Assembly: GCA_963277665.1 (NCBI GenBank)
Contig: OY728152.1
Location: 1,187,748,357 to 1,187,812,356, forward strand
Direction of reading: 5' to 3'
DNA from: Viscum album
Taxonomy: Eukaryota; Streptophyta; Magnoliopsida; Santalales; Viscaceae
Length of the DNA: 64,000 nucleotides
Positions within the stretch are counted from its first letter, which is position 1; the number at the start of each line of letters is the position of its first letter. The notes below the pieces were generated by a model that saw only the letters and a program-made list of their open reading frames with translations, ran no database searches and was not told the origin of the DNA. Of the stretch, positions 62,049 through 64,000 are shown piece after piece. The translations under genes were made by a program, and so were the position numbers.

Positions 62049-64000
62049 GGACAAAGCAGGAAAAGTGTTAACATCATTAAAAATATTAAATTTTCACATT
62101 ACCCCTCCTTCAATTTTAAACCAAATTCTCTCTATTATTCTACTCTCAGATCACATGATCCCCAAGTCCCTCCCCATTCGATTCCAACTCAACCCATGGT
62201 GGAATCAAAGTGTAATTCTTGATGTAGATCCAAATCATTATTGTAATCTACTTTAATATTCAATTTCTCATTATTTTCATATATAATTCTATTTTTATTT
62301 CCCTAGATAGGTTTTTATTAACTATGTATCTTCTATACATTCATTTTAATTTCGTTTTTTTTTTATTTATGTTTATAGAGTGTTCATGTTGGCTCTGTAA
62401 ACCTCATTAGCTCACACTGTGGAGGGTAAAAATCATATTTTTTATGGAAAAAACATATTCTAGGTGGTACATTATATTGAATATTTAATTTCTAACATTA
62501 AATTGTTCTGTTTTTTTTTTAATTTTTTATATCATTTATGAATAATACCTTATATGATTAATGGTTTTGTAATAAATATAATTGTTTAATCATGAGATTC
62601 CAATGGAAAAAATGCATGTTTAAATAAATCATTAAAGAGATACCCCATTTTAATATTACAAGTGTTTGATAAAATTTACACGTTGAGCCCTTTCTTAGTT
62701 AATAAGATATTTTTTCATTTATGGGTTTTAAATTAGTAAAAAAAATTATTTTATGTGGAATAAATAATTTTTTTCATTGATTTTTAAATAATATGATTTC
62801 TTATTAACTAAAAAATTATCCATGTTGAGACTCGAAAATGTTTTTCTTAAATAAATTAATAACATAATACATTCCCCTTGTATAATGGAAAAATAGATTG
62901 TTATTTATTCCATGTTTTTTTATAATATCTGGTGAATAGGTTTGTGATTTGTATAAATATTTTTATTGAAATTAGGTTATTTATATTAAGGAATTTCAAA
63001 TGTGAGATTCTAAGATATAATTCACTGAAATCACTATATTTTCTTGAATTTTGGTTTGGATCACCTCCATTTTCATTTTATGGGAAGACATGGCTAGTTA
63101 TGTAGGAGAATTAGAAAAAAAAATTGAACTAGTGTATAATCATGTTCTTTCTAGTGGTCCAACTATTATAGCTTGTTCTACATCTGGAGTATCTTTATAT
63201 GTTGGGAATATAGGGATATAAAGGGTTTTATGGAAGGTCAATATTATTATTCCACACAAATTATTTATATTTTGTGATATGATATATGTTTTTAGGTTTT
63301 TCCCTCGCATTTTTAGGTTTCCATGATGTCTGAGTTGTTTTTATTTAAATTCACTTTTTGTTGTTGCACTATATTTACCATTTTTTAACATGGTTCAAAA
63401 AATAGTGTTTAAAAAAAACTATCTAGAAGAAAAATTTTAAAATAGTATTTATAAAATTGTTTAATTTTATTTTTTTTCACATTATCTTTAATAAAAATTG
63501 TTTTCAATGTAATTTGAGTTAGAATTAATTTTAAAAATGATTTATAGGACTGATTTTTAAATTCTTTTAAAAATAACATGAAACTTTTTCACAATTATAG
63601 TTTTTTGATTTAATATATGTAGTATTCCTACTGAATATTTTTTATCATGCCTATAATATAAAATTTCTAGATTTTCCTACTTGTAAAAATCTATTTGGTA
63701 TCATTTCATGATTTAGGTTTGATGTTGGTGGAAATAAAATATGATTCCTTTTCACATATAGATAGTATATTCAGTTTGTCTTTTTCTGATTATTTTTTAT
63801 ACCTCTATTGATGTATCATCCACTATAGCCCCATTATTCCACTATTAATATTATTTATATTGTTTTTTATATTTTCTTAATATTTATTAAATTTTCGTAT
63901 ATATTTTTTTCTTATGCTTTATATGGTATATATTATTAATTATTCATCAGAATAAATCTTTTCTTCCTTGTAGGGTGATCCCATATCACATATATTGGTG
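62049..64000. other. AT-rich sequence to window end, unclassified
   Basis: A pyrimidine-rich patch at 62100-62190 ('attctctctattattctactctc' in part) could be a leader of another LTR, but no TATA box, LTR end or partner is visible. The overlapping open frames at 62034-62256 are not supported as genes. Confidence 0.4.

Overview
The window reads as an intergenic block of a large, repeat-swollen plant nuclear genome. It is very AT-rich, has no open reading frame longer than about 130 codons, and shows no host gene, rRNA, tRNA or organellar gene. What it holds is layers of old, mutated LTR retrotransposons. The plant assignment rests on initiator-Met-tRNA primer-binding sites (variants of TGGTATCAGAGC), LTRs that open with TGTAAYNC, and a decayed Ty3/gypsy pol with a chromodomain-like tail. 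The species cannot be told from this.

The first 40.5 kb can be resolved as a nested stack. The host is family C (plus strand, LTRs about 5 kb, interior only about 2.4 kb) arranged as interior - LTR - interior - LTR: interior C1 at 1-1350 plus 13522-14287, a middle LTR at 14288-14711 plus 29149-33204, interior C2 at 33205-35560, and a 3' LTR at 35561-40544. Element A (minus strand, 1351-13521) sits inside C1, flanked by the 5-bp duplication TTTAA; the unoccupied paralogous site survives in C2 at 34756-34760. A complex B (plus strand, 14712-29148) sits in the middle C LTR. B is LTR - gag/pol - LTR - gag only - partial LTR, a tandem chromovirus array. A solo LTR, E (minus strand, 23283-26102, duplication GCCAT), interrupts B's second LTR.

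From 44.6 to 51.9 kb lies element D (minus strand, 2.2-kb LTRs, 2.8-kb interior without recognisable pol). Beyond it are a minus-strand Ty1/copia remnant (RNase H tail and polypurine tract near 54.8-55.0 kb) and a plus-strand gag remnant at 59.3-59.9 kb. The stretches 40.5-44.6, 55.9-58.9 and 60.0-64.0 kb are AT-rich sequence that I cannot classify.

Nothing here is an intact gene. The most interesting structure is the A/C group: very long LTRs around a tiny interior with only gag-like traces (LARD-like). These elements carry a well-kept TATA box followed by a 187-200-bp periodic array in the transcribed leader, and solo LTR E has a similar layout. All alignments were made by eye, so junctions without a target duplication are good to tens of bases.
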